Of a DNA stretch of 64,000 nt, positions 34,009 through 45,866 are shown piece after piece. Position 1 is the first letter of the stretch. Each line of letters starts with the position of its first letter. The notes beneath the pieces were generated by a model, which was not told where the DNA came from, did no database searches, and saw only the letters and a list, made by a program, of their open reading frames with translations. Location: NCBI RefSeq assembly GCF_024166365.1, contig NC_064830.1, positions 90,698,968 through 90,762,967 on the forward strand, written 5' to 3'. Source of the DNA: Elephas maximus indicus. Its lineage: Eukaryota > Chordata > Mammalia > Proboscidea > Elephantidae. Both the position numbers and the translations under genes were made by a program.

Positions 34009-34526
34009 ACTTGTGGCAGGAGCCCCCTTGGAGGTGGTGGTAGCCAACCAAATAGGACGGTTGTACGACTGTGCGACTGTGCGTAGTACCGCACCAGCAC
34101 ATGCCAGCCCACCTCACTGCACATGAGTGACTTGTGCCAGGGCCCGAACGCCCCCTCGTTGGCTCATAGCCCTGACTCTCCCCCAAAATGAACGTGTGCA
34201 GTGAACATGAATGATGTGTCTGCCCTCTCAGTCCCCCCCCCCCAAGAGGCTGTGAACATATCCCTGCGCCCCCTCCTGGCTGCTGGTGAGCTTCCCTGGG
34301 ACACAGGAGAGTCCTGAAGGGAGGGGCAGGGCCTGGAGGAGGTTGGGGCTGGGGATAGAAGAGGAGGGAGTGCTCTGGGGGAACCCTTGCCCACACAGGC
34401 TTCTGCCCCCAGGCCCAGGGCCCAACTATATACAGAGCTTGTGGGGAGAATATGTAAGCAAGAGGCTCCTGCCTTCTGTTGGAATTCCACCTGCAGATCA
34501 TCATACGGTTCCAGCTGCCCTGCCAG
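34009..34526 (+). pseudogene. ITGAD: ITGAD exons 3-5 remnants, propeller start
   Basis: Exon 3 (34009-34124) reads GAPLEVVVANQIGRLYDCA, then shifts frame before TCQPTSLH; its expected GT donor is GA after 34124. Exon 4 (about 34247-34285) keeps EAVNISL but is shortened and follows an 11-C run. Exon 5 (34413-34526) reads GPTIYRACGENM, then an in-frame TAA at 34455-34457, then ARGSCLLLEF. Exons 1 and 2, with the signal peptide, were not found upstream. Confidence 0.8.
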
Positions 34527-35446
34527 GTAGGTCCACTAGGGACCTCGATTCTGTGTGGGACATACACTACATTGAGGCGTGGGCAGAATATGAGGCCTAG
34601 GTCACAAACCCCTGTGCCCACGGCCCCTTCCTGGAGGCCTGAATGTGGAACCCAAGAGTGGATGGGAGCACATTCTGGCCCAGTGGGGAGGCAGCTCAGG
34701 GCAGGAGCCCTAAGCTGGTTGAAGGGTGAAGATTTTGATGGGGCAGAGGAGGCCCCGGTGTGCTGGCTGCAGGGTACATGAGGATTTTTCAGTCCCCAAC
34801 AGGTTCAGGGACCCTTGTTATGCTTTCAGAAGGATGGTGAAGGCATGTGGTAAGGATAAGGAATCCATGAGAGAGGCAGTTCTTCAGGATCTTTCAGGGC
34901 CAAGTTGCCAGGACCAAACTTTCCCCCTTTCAGGGGAGCAAACAGTAAGTTGTGGATAGTGTAATGCACAGTTCTGTCATTACCAATGTCTTCCACAGAG
35001 AACAGGGTCTGGTGACACCGGTGGCATCTCTCTGAGAGTCAGTCTGCATAGTGCTAAAGAGCAGGAACAAAGTATTGGTGCCCAAGTGCAAGTTGTCTGT
35101 GCCCTTGGGCAAGTGACTTCACTCCTTGGGCCTCAGTTTCCTCATTGGTAAAACGGGCTTAATGATAGGGGTGGTTATAAGGATTACTCCATTTATTTAT
35201 ATTAAGTGCTTACAACTGTGCCTGGCACATAATATGTGATGGCTGTTGTAACTAATCTTCCATCTGAGGACCATGTGTTTGGACTGGGAGGAAGATATTC
35301 ATAAACTATCTCATTGGTAGCATCAGAAGGCCCACTCAGGGTACTGACTGAGAATAATGCTTTGGACAGAGAAGCCACAATGCCAGGCATGGCAGGCTTT
35401 TGGCCAAAAGTGGAGTGGCAGCCAAAACACCCATGTCAGTTTCCTG
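34527..35446. other. ITGAD intron 5, left part; MIR
   Basis: A clear MIR-type SINE lies at 35085-35245 (GGGCAAGTGACTTCACTCC, GGCCTCAGTTTCCTCAT, TGTGCCTGGCACATAATA). The rest is ordinary GC-moderate intron sequence. Confidence 0.65.
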
Positions 35447-38400
35447 TGGCCGCTGCAACAAATTACCCCACACTTATTGTCGTTGCTGTTTTTACGTGCT
35501 GTCTAGTCAGTTCTGACTCATATTGACCCTGTGCAAAACAGAACAAAATGCTGCCCAGTCTTGCACCATCCTCACAATTGCTGCTATGCTTGAGCCCATT
35601 GTTGTAGCCACTGTGTCAATCCATCCTGCTGAGGGTCTTCCTCTTTTTTGCTGACCCTCTATTTTACCAAGCATGATGGCCTTCTCTAGGGATTGATCCC
35701 TCATGAGAACATGTCCAAAGCATGTGAGATGTAGTCTCACCATCCTTGCTTCTATGGAGCATTCTGGTTGTACTTCTTCCAAGATAGATTTGTTTATCCT
35801 TCTGGTAGTCCATAGTATATTCTTCTACAACACCACAATTCAGAGGTGTCAATTCTTCCTTATTCATTGTCCAGCTTTCACATGTATATGAGGCAATTGA
35901 AAACACCATGGCTTGGGTCAGGTGCACCTTAGTCTTCAAGGTGACATCTTTGCTTTTCAACACTTTAAAGAGGTCTTTTGCAGCAGATTTGCCCAATGCA
36001 ATGGGTCTTTTGATTTCTTGACTGCTGCTTCCATGGCTATTGATTGTGGATCCAAGTAAAATGAAATCCTTGACAACCTCAATCTTTTCTCCATTTATCA
36101 TGATGTTGCTCATTGGTCCAGTTGTGAGGATTTTTGTTTTCTTTATGTTGAGGTTTAATCCATCCCGAAGGCTGTGGCCTTTGATCTTCATCAGTGAGTG
36201 CTTCAAATCCTCTTCACTTTCAGCAAGCAAGGTTGTGTCATCTGTATAACATAGGTTGTTAATGAGTCTTCCTCCAATTTGATGCCCCATTCTTCATATA
36301 GTCCAGCTTCTCAGATTATTTGCTCAGCATACAGATTGAATAGGTATGGTGAAAGGATACAACCCTGATGCACATCTTTCTGACTTTAAACCACTCAGTA
36401 TCCCCTTGTTCTGTCCGAACAACTGCCTCATGATCTATGTAAAGGTTCCTCATGAGCACAATTAAGTGTTCCAGAATTCCCATTCTTCGTAATGTTATCC
36501 ATAATTTGTTATGATCCCCACAGTCGAATGCCTTTGCATAGTCAGTAAAACACAGGTAAACATCCTTCTGGTATTCTCTGCTTTCAGCCAGGATCCATCT
36601 GACATCAGCAGTGATATCCCTGGTTCCACATCCTCTTCTGAATCCAGCTTGAATCTCTGGCAGTTCCCTGTTGATGTACTGCTGCAGCCACTTTTGAATG
36701 ATCTTCAGCAAAATTTTGTTTGCATGTGATATTAATGACATTGTTGGATAATTTCCGCATTTGGTTGGATCACCTTTCTTGGGAATAGGCATAAATACGG
36801 ATCTCTTCCAGTCGATTGGCCAGGTAGCTGTCTTCCAAATTTCTTGGCGTAGATGAGTGAGCACTTCCAGTGCTGCAGCCGTTTGTTGAAACTTCTCAGT
36901 TAATATTCCATCAATTCCTGGAGCCTTGTTTTTCATCAATGCCTTCAGCGCAGCTTGGACTTCTTCCTTCAGTACCATCTGTTCCTGATCATATGCTACC
37001 TCCTGAAATGGTTGAACATCAACTAATTCTTTTTGGTATAATGACGCTGTGTATTCCTTCCATCTTCTTTTGATGCTTCCTGCGTCTTTTAATATTTCCC
37101 CCTAAAACCCATCAATGTTGCAACTCGAGGCTTGATTTTTTTCTTCAGTTCTTTCAGCTTGAGAAATGCTGAACATGTTCTTCCCTTTTGGTTTTCTATC
37201 ACCAGGTCTGTGCACATGTCATCATAATACTTTGTCTTCTTGAGCCTCCCTTTGAAATCTGCTGCTCAGCTCTTTTTCTTCATTTTTTCCTTTTGCTTTA
37301 GCTACTTGACTTTCAAGAGCAAGTTTCAGAGTCTCTTTAACATCCATTTAGGTCTTTTCTTTCTTTCCTGTCTTTTTGACGATCTCTTGCTTTCTTCATG
37401 TATGAGGTCCTTGATGTTATTCCACAACTCCTCTAGTCCTTGGTAATTAGTGTTCAACATCTCAAATCTATTCTTGAGACAGTCTCTAAATTCAGGTGGG
37501 ATAGACTCAAGGTTGTACATTGGCTTTTGTGGACTTGTTCTAGTTTTCTTCAGTTTCAACTTGAACTTGCATAGGAGCAATTGATAGTCTGTTCTTCAGT
37601 CTGCTCCTGGCCTTGTTCTGACTGATGACACTGAGCTTTACCATGTCTCTTTCCACAGATGTAGTCTATTTGATTCCTGTGTATTCCATCTGGCAAGGTC
37701 CATGCGTATTAGTCACCGTTTATGTTGGTGAAAAAAGGTATTTGCAATGAAGAAGTCATTGGTCCTGCAAAATTCTATCATGCGATCTCCAGCATTGTTT
37801 CTATCGCCAAGGCCGTATTTTCCAATTACTGATCCTTCTTCTTTGTTTCAAACTTCCACATTCCAATCGCCAATAATCATCGGTGCCTTCTGATTGCATG
37901 TTTGGTCAATTTCAGACTGCAGAAGTTGGTAAAAATCTTCCATTTCTTCATCTTTGGCCTTTGTGGTTGGTGTGTAAATGTGAATAATAGTCGTATTAAC
38001 TGGTCTTCCTTGTAGGCATATGGATATTATCCTGTCACTGACAGCATTGTACTTCAGGATAGATCTTGAAATGTTCTTTCAGATGATGAATGCAATGCCA
38101 TTCCTCTTCAAGTTGTCATTCCTGGCATAGTAGACCATATGATCGCCTGATTCAAAATGACCAATATCAGTCCATTTCAGCTCACTAATGCCTAGGATAT
38201 TGATCTTTAGGCATTCCATTTCATTTTTGACAATTTCCAGTTTTCCTAGATTCATACTTCATACATTCCAGGTTCTGATTATTAATGGATGTTTGCAGCT
38301 GTTTCTTTCTCATTTTGAGTCACAGCACATCAGCAAATGACGGTCCTGAAAGCTTGACTCCATCCATGTCATTAAAGTTGAATTTACTTTGAGGAGGCAT

Positions 38401-38965
38401 CTCTTCTCTAGTCATTTTTTGAGTGCCTTCCAATCTGAGGGTCTCATCTTCTGGCATTATATCAGACAATGCTCCGCTGCTATTCATAAAGTTTTCACTG
38501 GCTAATTATTTTCCAAAGTAGACTGCCGGGTCCTTCTTCCTAGTTTGCCTTAGTCTGGAAGCTCAACTGAAACCTGTCTGCCATGGGTGACCCTGCTTGT
38601 ATTTGAATACCAGTGGCATAGCTTCCAGCATCACAGCAACACACAAATCCCCAGAGGATGACAAACTGACAGACGTGTGGGGGGCCACACACTTGGTGGC
38701 TTAAAACAACAGAAATTTATTATTTCACAATTCTGGAGGACAAATGTCTGACATCACTTTCACTGAAATGAAACCAAGATGTCAGCAGGGTTGCACTCTC
38801 TGCAGGGGCTCTAGGTGAGAATGCCCATTCCTTGCCTCTTCCAGAGTTTGGCATTTGGCATTCTTTGGCTTGTGTATGCATCTCTCTCTGCTCCCTCTCC
38901 ACATTGCCTTTTCCTCTGTGTGTCTGTCTCTAGTTACCCTCAGCCTTGCTAATTTACTTCCCCCT
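35447..38965 (-). mobile_element. MLT1-like LTR split by an RTE element
   Basis: The left part (35447-35475: CTGCAACAAATTACCCCAC) and right part (38685-38965: TGGTGGCTTAAAACAACAGA, ATTCTGGAGGACAAATGTC, AAGATGTCAGCAGGG) are two halves of one minus-strand MLT1-like LTR. They are parted by the RTE element at 35476-38684. Confidence 0.7.
35476..38684 (-). mobile_element. RTE-clade LINE, nearly full length, decayed
   Basis: About 3.2 kb on the minus strand, flanked by CCACACTT (35468-35475) and CCACACACTT (38685-38694), probably its target duplication. Minus-strand reading gives a decayed endonuclease half (about 38650-37100, with many frame breaks), then reverse transcriptase text: APGIDGILTEKF and PIPKKGDPTKCGNYP (36978-36316), CFTDYAKAFDCGDHNKLW, and LCYTDDTTLLAESEEDLKHS (36290-35664), where the usual Ala of the catalytic box is Thr. 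The 3' end resembles the AfroSINE 3' body (GTCAGTTCTGACTCATATTGACC on the plus strand), fitting RTE-driven SINE mobilisation. Not coding-competent. Confidence 0.85.
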
Positions 38966-38975
38966 GTGCTTTGTG

Positions 38976-39148
38976 GGAAACTCTGGTGGGATAGTGGTTA
39001 AGCACTATGGCTGTTAACCAAAAGGTCAGCAGTTCAAATCCACCAGGCTCTCCTTGAAAACCATATGGGGCAGTTCCACCCTGTCCTATAGGGTCTCTAA
39101 GAGTCAGAAACGACTCAATGGCAACGGGTTTGTTTTTCTTGGTTTTGT
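38976..39148 (+). repeat. AfroSINE, short type
   Basis: From GGGAAACTCTGGTGGGATAG to GAAACGACTCAATGGCAACGGG plus a T-rich tail, ending about 305 bp before ITGAD exon 6. Confidence 0.88.
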
Positions 39149-39584
39149 GCTCTGTGACCTCCCTAGAGTATTGTTCAACAAAAATCTGTTGAATAAAAGA
39201 ATGAGATGCCTATCCACCCCCTGTCCTCTACTTCCTCCTCTTTTCCAGGGCGACAGGGTCTTCTCCGAGGGGAGAAGGGACTGGGGTAACAGATCTGGGC
39301 CTTTTCAGTGGAAGGCATCAGAAACTGGTTGGGAATTGAGCCCCATGCCAAGAATGGCCCTCTGACTCTGTTGGGGGGGAAAAACATTTCTGGGCCCCAG
39401 GAGATGGCTGGGACCCACTTGTGTCTTTCTGATTTCCTCCTCCCTCCCTGCAGAGTGTCCATATCAAAACATGGACATCATCTGCCTGATAGGTGGTTGT
39501 AGCAGCATCAGCAGAAGTGACTTTGACCAGATGAGAGACTCTGTCAGAGCTGTGATGGACCAGTTTGAAAGCATCAATGTCCTG

Positions 39585-40436
39585 GTGAAGACTGGCCTAG
39601 GGAATGGGGTAGGGTGGAGGAGGACCTGCCAGGGTAGAGCTGGGAAGGGAGCCGATTGTAGAGGGTGGATAAGGTGGAGGTGAGGTAGGGTAGGGCACAG
39701 GGGGTAGTTCAGTGCAGCTGTGCCATGATGAGGCCAATGTTCAGGTTTCAAGGAATCCTGTGCATTCTGGTGCAGGCCTAGTTTGAGACCTCCTTAATCC
39801 CCTGTGACATTTAATATTTACACACATCCTGAAGGAAATATAACGTTTTTGCTCTTTAAAACAGGGATCACAATAGAGGGCCCGGATAGAAGTGGAGAAA
39901 AATGCAGAACAAAATTCTAATTCACACACACACAAAAAAAACCCAGACTTACTAGTCTGACAGAGACTGGAGAAACCCTGAGGGTATCGTCCCCGGACAC
40001 GCTTTCAGGTCAGTAATAAAGTCACTCCTGAGGTTCTTCAGCCAAAAAAAAAAAGAACAAAACAAAACATTGAAAAGATTTTTAAATAATTTTGCTTATG
40101 AAATTTGAATGAGGGTAACTCAGCCAAATAACTGATGATTCTTTAGGCTTTTTTTTTTTTTCCTATGTAACTCATGATTTCTTTACCTTATTATTTCATT
40201 TCCCAGCAATTAGTGTATATTTATAAATTCTTGAGACGTAAGGAAATGTAACCTGCAAGTTAATTTTACGTCATAAAATTTTTAAAATGTAACTTTTACA
40301 ATTATTGTGGTGGACAATGTTAAGTCTTATAGAGAATGAAAGAAGCATTATTCGATTTTGATTTTCCAGTTTTCTCTTTGTGCTTTTGGGCCAGTAAATT
40401 CTTTTTGTTTGTTTGTTTCAGTACATTATATATAAA
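39585..40436. other. ITGAD intron 6, left part
   Basis: Holds a fragment near 39950-40015 (ACTAGTCTGACAGAGACTGG) resembling the 3' UTR of the L1 family and several A or T runs (40045, 40150). No gene is seen. Confidence 0.5.
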
Positions 40437-40600
40437 AACTCAAAGCAAAGCCAATGCAGTTGAGTCAATTCCAACTCATAGTGACCCTACAGGACAAAGT
40501 AGAACTGCCCCAGAGGGTTTCCAAAGAGCAGCTGGTGGATTCAAACTGCTGACCTCTTGGTTAGCAGCCAATCTCTTAACCACTGTGCCACCAGGGCTCT
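40437..40600 (-). repeat. AfroSINE, short type
   Basis: Contains AGTTGAGTCAATTCCAACTC and ends CACTGTGCCACCAGGGCTC, 120 bp upstream of ITGAD exon 7. Confidence 0.88.
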
Positions 40601-40865
40601 ATGTTATATTTATAGGGTCTCAAAACCAAATGGGAAATAGTTTGTATATCCAAAATTATTCCAAAAGTAAAAGTTTATTTACAAAACACACTCCTGTCAC
40701 CCTCTTCTTGGCCTCTACAGTTCTCTCTGATGCAGTGCTCACACCTCTGAAGATTCACTTCACCTTCACTGAATTCTAGACCAGCCAGAGCCCTCAGAGC
40801 CTGGTGGATCCCATGGCCCACCTGAAAGACCTGACGTTCACTGCCATGGGTATCCTGAAAGCTGT

Positions 40866-41329
40866 GTAAATGCCTCCTGCTCTTGCCTGAGGGTGTGGTA
40901 GCCATACCTACTCCTTAACTCCAAGTCAGCACTGCCCTTCTCAGAGGCTGAGGGAGGCTCTGGGAAAGGGGGTAAAAAGGGGAATGTGGACCATCTTCCC
41001 CCGAGCATTCCTGGCCCCCTGGCTTCCTGCCAGTTCTCCATGATGTAGGACTGGACTCCTGCTCCCCTATTTCCCCTGGAAAGGCTATTCCCTGAGTTGG
41101 TTCCCATTCTGGCTCCCTGCTTGCTACCTGAGTGACCGTGGGATAGTCACTGACTCTAAGGTCTCAGTAAACTAAAATGAGGATAACCTCACAACTTGGC
41201 TGTAAGGGTTAAATGAGATCAGTCCAGAGCACATAGGAGGTGCTGGATAAAAATTGTTGGCACATATAGTCACAGTCAGAGCGGAAATTATTTTCATCAT
41301 GCTTTTCTTCCACTTAGCATAGGGTCAAA
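40866..41329. other. ITGAD intron 7, left part; MIR
   Basis: A MIR-type element lies at about 41110-41290 (TGGGATAGTCACTGACTCTAAGG, GGTTAAATGAGATCAG, AGGAGGTGCTGGATAAA). No other feature is seen. Confidence 0.55.
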
Positions 41330-41541
41330 AAGCCCTGGTGGCGCAGTGGTTAAGCACTTGGCTGCTAACTGAAAGGTTGGTAGTTTGAACCCACCAGCTG
41401 CTCCACAGGAGAAAGATGTGGCAGTCTGCTTCCATAAAGATTTACAGCCTTGGAAACCCTATGGGGCAGTTCTACTCTGTCCTATAAGGTCGCTATGAGT
41501 CGAAATCAACTTGATGACAACAGGTTTGGTTTGGTTTTAGA
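41330..41541 (+). repeat. AfroSINE, long type
   Basis: A well preserved copy: AGCCCTGGTGGCGCAGTGG head, GTAGTTTGAACCC B box, GAGAAAGATGTGGCAGTCTG insert, and the tail GGTTTGGTTTGGTTTT. Confidence 0.92.
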
Positions 41542-41828
41542 GCGTAGGGTCATATCAACCTGCTCAATATTTCTTCACTATTGTTTTCCTTTGAAACAGC
41601 TCTGTGTACTTTTCCACCAAGGGGCTGGGACATGATTTGCTAAACTCCTTCAGTAATATTGGAAATTTAGGTTCTTTGTAGTATTATTTTTGGCAGATAG
41701 AGGTTGCTATATTAAGTATACTCGTGTGTGTGTGTTTGTTTTGAGTTTATATAGCTAGGTGATCACATAGTTAAAATCTGAATTGATTCTAACTACCATC
41801 TAATTAAATGCTTAGCTATATGCCATTC

Positions 41829-42040
41829 AGAAGTCCCTGGATTGTGCAAATGTTAAGCTCTCGACTACTACTTCAAAGATTGGTGGTTCAAACCCACCCA
41901 GAAAGGCCTGGAAATCTGCTTCCGAAAGGTCACAGCCTTGAAAGCCCTATGTATCTCAGTTCTACTCTGGAATACAGGGGGTCTCCATGAGTCAGAATCG
42001 ACTCAGTGGCAATTGGCTTGGTTTTTGGTTTTCGATATGC
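41829..42040 (+). repeat. AfroSINE, variant subfamily
   Basis: Head AAGTCCCTGGATTGTGCAAA and body with CCACCCAGAAAGGCCTGG and GGAATACAGGGGGTC. It shares these diagnostic changes with the copy at 63690-63914 and differs from both other types in the window. Confidence 0.8.
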
Positions 42041-42514
42041 CATTCAATGTTGAAAATGCGTTATATGCATTCTTCATTTAATCATCAGAATAACCTGATA
42101 CTGCTTGTCTGAGTTACCTTTCGTTGCCTTGCAAACCACCCCCAAAACTTAATGGCTTAAAACAACAGCTGTATTTTATTTTCACAATCTTGAGGCTCAG
42201 ATAGATAGTTCTTCTGTTTTTCTCATGTAGAGAAAATGGTTTCTCAAGAAGTTGTAGTCAGATGGCTGTTGAGGCTGGAACATCGAGATAGCTTCTGTAA
42301 AAATGGCGAGGAGGCAGGGTCTGACCCCTTCTAACTTCATAAAAAAAAACTTCATAGGGAGAAGGAAAATCAAGATCTACAGCCCAAGGCTGATTCCTAT
42401 GAGGCAGAGGTCAGACACACCTCCTCTCTCTGCCATGTTTACCAATTCTGACACCAACTGTCCCTCCCACAGCACTCTCTACTTCTCTGCTGGGTTCAGT
42501 AATTCATTGCAATA
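42041..42514. other. ITGAD intron 7, MLT1-like fragment
   Basis: At 42105-42210, TGGCTTAAAACAACAGCTG and TTTTCACAATCTTGAGGCTC are an antisense MLT1-like LTR piece. No gene is seen. Confidence 0.5.
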
Positions 42515-43175
42515 GCCACACAGAATGTCGCAGACAATACTCATGATTATGGGTTTTTTGGGGGGAAGTAACAGGTTGACCATGAGTCAGAATCGACTTT
42601 ACAGTAATGGGTTTTTTTTTTTTTTTTTTTTTAACACGTTAAGGCTCAGAAACACTCAGGACACAATTCTTCCATCAGGACATCCTCTTTTCAGCGGTGC
42701 TAGCAGGCACATCTCTCTCTGACCCTAGGCCTCTGCCCTACCTCTGCCTTGTTCAGGCAAGCGTTATGAAGCTCTTTTAGCCCCTGCCAGTAAGTCCCCA
42801 GAGCCATCCCAGGCACTCCACTTTCTTGCTCCGGGGATGGTCTGCCGGTCTCTCCTGCCACCACCTCTCGCCATCTTCAGGTTTACAGTTCACTCTCTGT
42901 AGGTCTCCTGGTTCCAGGAACTTCTCAGCCCAGGAATCCCAGGTCCAAAGAATGCACTCTCCACTCCTGGCTGTTCTTCCTTGGTGGTGGTAGGATCCTT
43001 TCCTCCTCACCTCTTGGATGGCTCATTTCAAAGCCAGCAGGGTGGCAAAACAGACTAATCCCCTTGGTGGGCCATGATTACCCTATTTGCACAGTCCCAG
43101 CCAATCACTTGGGTGGGAGTTACAACACCACGGCTAGAAAGGCCACACAAAAGCAATCCATTGCACCACAGCTCC
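42515..43175 (-). mobile_element. LTR-like repeat, copy 2 of a two-copy family
   Basis: Aligns with 20620-21262 over most of its length. Near its low-coordinate end it is interrupted by a SINE 3' end (about 42565-42632, TGAGTCAGAATCGACTTTAC and a 22-T run). The distal boundary CAATCCATTGCACCACAG matches CAATCTATTGCACCGTAC in the other copy. Confidence 0.6.
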
Positions 43176-43812
43176 ATTCACATATTTAGTGTCTTAGTGG
43201 GATCAGAAGGATGAGTGGGCTCAGCTGGGATGCATGGTCCTGTGTTTCTCTCCATGTGTTCCTTCTCCATGTGGTGTAGCCAGATTTCTTTCATGGATGA
43301 CCAGGGCTACTCAAAGTGCAAAAACAAAAGCTACCAGAATTTTTTAGGCCCCAAACTGGCACAGTGTCATTATTACTGCATGCTATTGGTTAAAGGAGAC
43401 ACAGGTCAGGCCAGGTTCAATGAGAGAGGGGAGCTAGGTGTGGCTCATTGAGGGCCATCTTCGGAGACCAGCTACAGCACAGTTATTATCCTCGTCTTGC
43501 ATGGAAAGGCTAAGAGAGGTTAAATAATTTGCCCAAACTGTGTCTGACTCCAAAGTTCTCACCCCGAACCATACTGTCTCTAGGAATAAGGCTCAGTAGT
43601 GGGTGAAATTTTAGGAATAAAGAATATAAATAACTTTACTGTTGTTCTAATTATTGCCAATATGTCTTTCAAAAAGGGCTGAATTGATTCTTAGCATGGC
43701 TGACAGAATCTGAGAGCACTCAATCTCTCCAGATGAGCTTCTAGGGCTGCAAATGACTTCTTTCTAAATCAATCTCATCTCAATGGAGTCATCCTCCTTT
43801 CTCCCCCAGCAG
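43176..43812. other. ITGAD intron 7, right part
   Basis: No exon. MIR-like text near 43495-43600 (AGAGGTTAAATAATTTGCCC) precedes the degraded acceptor region of exon 8. Confidence 0.5.
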
Positions 43813-44488
43813 GACAGAACTATTTCATTGTGTAAGAATGGGACCCAAAAAGGTGCCAAGAAGATCCCCATTGTCCTCACAGATGGGTGGAAATACAAAG
43901 ACCCCCTGAAATGCAAAGATGTTACCCCCCAGGTGGAGAGAGCAAGCATCATCTGCTCTGCCATTGGGGTACAGCCTTTTCCTCACTACTCCGTCAGACT
44001 CGGCCTGTACCTCATCCAGGCAGAAAGGCTAACAGGTTCCTCCTCTTCAGCTGCCTCTCTGCTGTGGGTGGAAGATGCTTTCCGGTGCCTACCGCCAAGG
44101 AAGAGCGGAACACCATTGGCTCAGCAACCCCGCAGGACCACATGTTCAAGGTGGACTACTCTGCAGTGCTTGGTAGCATCCAGAAGCAACTGAAGGAGAA
44201 GATCTTTGCAGTTGAGGGTAAATAAGGAATTGGGTTTTGGTCTTGGAAGTGAATTGGTCCCTACCCAAATGTCCCCTGTGACAGTCCATCCCTATTCACA
44301 GCTCACCCAAAATTGCTTCCAGAACCCAAGCCCCAGACCACATTCTCCTCCCTCTGTTCTGAGCCCTCATGGTCTCATGGCCTCCAGGAACCTAAATGAC
44401 CTATTTCCCCACAGAAACCCAGTTGAGGACAAGTAGCTCCTTCCAGCATAAGATGTCTCAAGAAGGCTTCAGTTCTGTACTCATAATG
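43813..44488 (+). pseudogene. ITGAD: ITGAD exons 8-10 remnants
   Basis: Exon 8 (43813-43968) opens TELFH, has two extra bases at 43829-43833, then reads [20 protein letters not shown]; the TDG that supplies a MIDAS aspartate remains. Exon 9 (44068-44217) is preceded by GG at 44066-44067 where an AG acceptor is needed, and has a 1-nt loss near 44083 before [11 protein letters not shown]. Exon 10 (44415-44488) is intact (TSSSFQHKMSQEGFSS). Confidence 0.85.
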
Positions 44489-45271
44489 GTGAGTGGAGCA
44501 TGTGCTTGAGAAACAGGTCTCAGGTACCAACTCTGGGCCAGGCTGTGGACTGGGAGCTGGGACACAAAAGTAAACAAGAAAGCACACCCTGCCCTCAAGG
44601 AGCTGTAGTGGAGGAAGAGACATATTTGTAGTGTATTAGGTGCTGGGGCGCATCGAAGAACAGGACAGACAAGGTTCCTGCTCTCGTGGACCACATATTC
44701 TAGCAGAAGGAGACAATAAACAAGTAATAAGTAAGCAAAAGACTTTTAGATTATGCCGTAAAGATAATAAAATAGAGTATTAAGATAGAGAAAGACAGGT
44801 TGTCGGAGAAGACCTGAGGAGAAACAACTGAGTCTAAATAATGAGAAACGGCCAGCCCTCAAAAAATCTGGGGCAAGATTGTTCCGGGCAGAGGAAAAAG
44901 CAAGTACAAAGATCCTGAGGCAGGAACAAGTTTACTACACTTGAGAGAAAGAAAGGCCAGTGTGGCTGGAGCAAAGTGAGCAAGTGGGTGTGTGGAGGAG
45001 AGTGCTGGAGGGGTGGAAAGGGCCAGACCATATAGGCCAAAGAAATGGCAATATAGCATGACTTGTCTGAAACTAGATGTGTGTTCAAATTATCCAGAGG
45101 GATTTGCTTCAAAATAATCATTGGGTGGGAGTTGAATGGTAGAAATGAAACATGGTTGGTCATGAATTGATCACTGAGGCTGGGTCATGGGTATTTAGAG
45201 ATGCATTATACATTTCTTTCTACTTTTGTATATGTTATAAATTATCCATAATAAAAAGTTAGAAAGACAAT
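44489..45271. other. ITGAD intron 10, left part
   Basis: Old repeat-like stretches: 44520-44760 (GACAATAAACAAGTAATAAG) and 45160-45265 (TTTCTACTTTTGTATATG, CCATAATAAAAAG), the latter similar to 8560-8680 in ITGAX. Minus-strand frames here have no domain. Confidence 0.45.
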
Positions 45272-45866
45272 TGTCATGGATTGAATTGTGTCCCCCAAAA
45301 ATGTGTGTATCAGTTTGGCTAGGCCATGATTCCCAGTATTGTGTGATTGTCCACCGTTTTGTCATCTGATGTGATTTTCCTATGTGTTGTAAATCCTATC
45401 TCTATGAAATTAATGACATGGGATTAGTGGTAGTTACATTAATGAGGCAGGACTCAATCTACAAGATTAGATTGTGTCTTAAGCCAATCTCTTTTGAGAT
45501 ATAAAAGACAGAAGCGAGCAGAGATATATGGGGACCTCATACCACCAAGAAAGCAGCACCAGGAGCAAAGTGCACCCTTTGGACCCAAAGTTCCTCCTTG
45601 GAGAGGCTCCTAGACCAAGGGAAGATTAATGACAAAGACCTTCCTCCAGAGCCAACAGAAAAAGACTTCCCCTGGAGCTGATGCCCTGAATTTGGACTTC
45701 TAGCCTATTAGATTGTGAGAGAATAAACTTCTGTTAAAGTCATCCACTTGTGGTATTTCTGTTATAGCCAAAAACCAAAAACCCATTGCCATTGAGTCAA
45801 TTCCAACTCATAGTGACCCTATGTGAGTCTATAAGTCTGTTATAGCAGCGCTAGATAAACAAGACA
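45272..45866 (+). mobile_element. Solo LTR, ERVL-MaLR-like family, with SINE piece
   Basis: Runs TGTCATGGATTGAATTGTGT to AGATAAACAAGACA. A 65-bp AfroSINE 3' piece (ATTGAGTCAATTCCAACTC) interrupts it at about 45770-45838, between two repeats of the TGTTATAGC text. Otherwise it aligns along its length with the copies at 32426 and 55809. Confidence 0.85.

Larger units (their letters stand above)
39454..40865 (+). pseudogene. ITGAD: ITGAD exons 6-7 remnants, I domain with lost MIDAS
   Basis: Exon 6 (39454-39584) is open and begins ECPYQNMDIICLIGGCSSIS. The metal-ion-dependent adhesion site of beta-2 integrin I domains is Asp-x-Ser-x-Ser; here the Asp is Gly and the first Ser is Cys. Exon 7 (40721-40865) has a 1-nt deletion: the normal frame meets TGA at 40748-40750, the shifted frame reads KIHFTFTEF and then TAG at 40777-40779, followed by recognisable SLVDPMAHLKDLTFTA. 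An RTE element, SINEs and MIRs fill the flanking introns. Confidence 0.88.

Noticed and set aside
33923-34621. 232-codon open frame on the minus strand
   Set aside because: It lies antisense across ITGAD exons 3-5 in GC-rich DNA, matches no family I know, and has no splice or promoter context.
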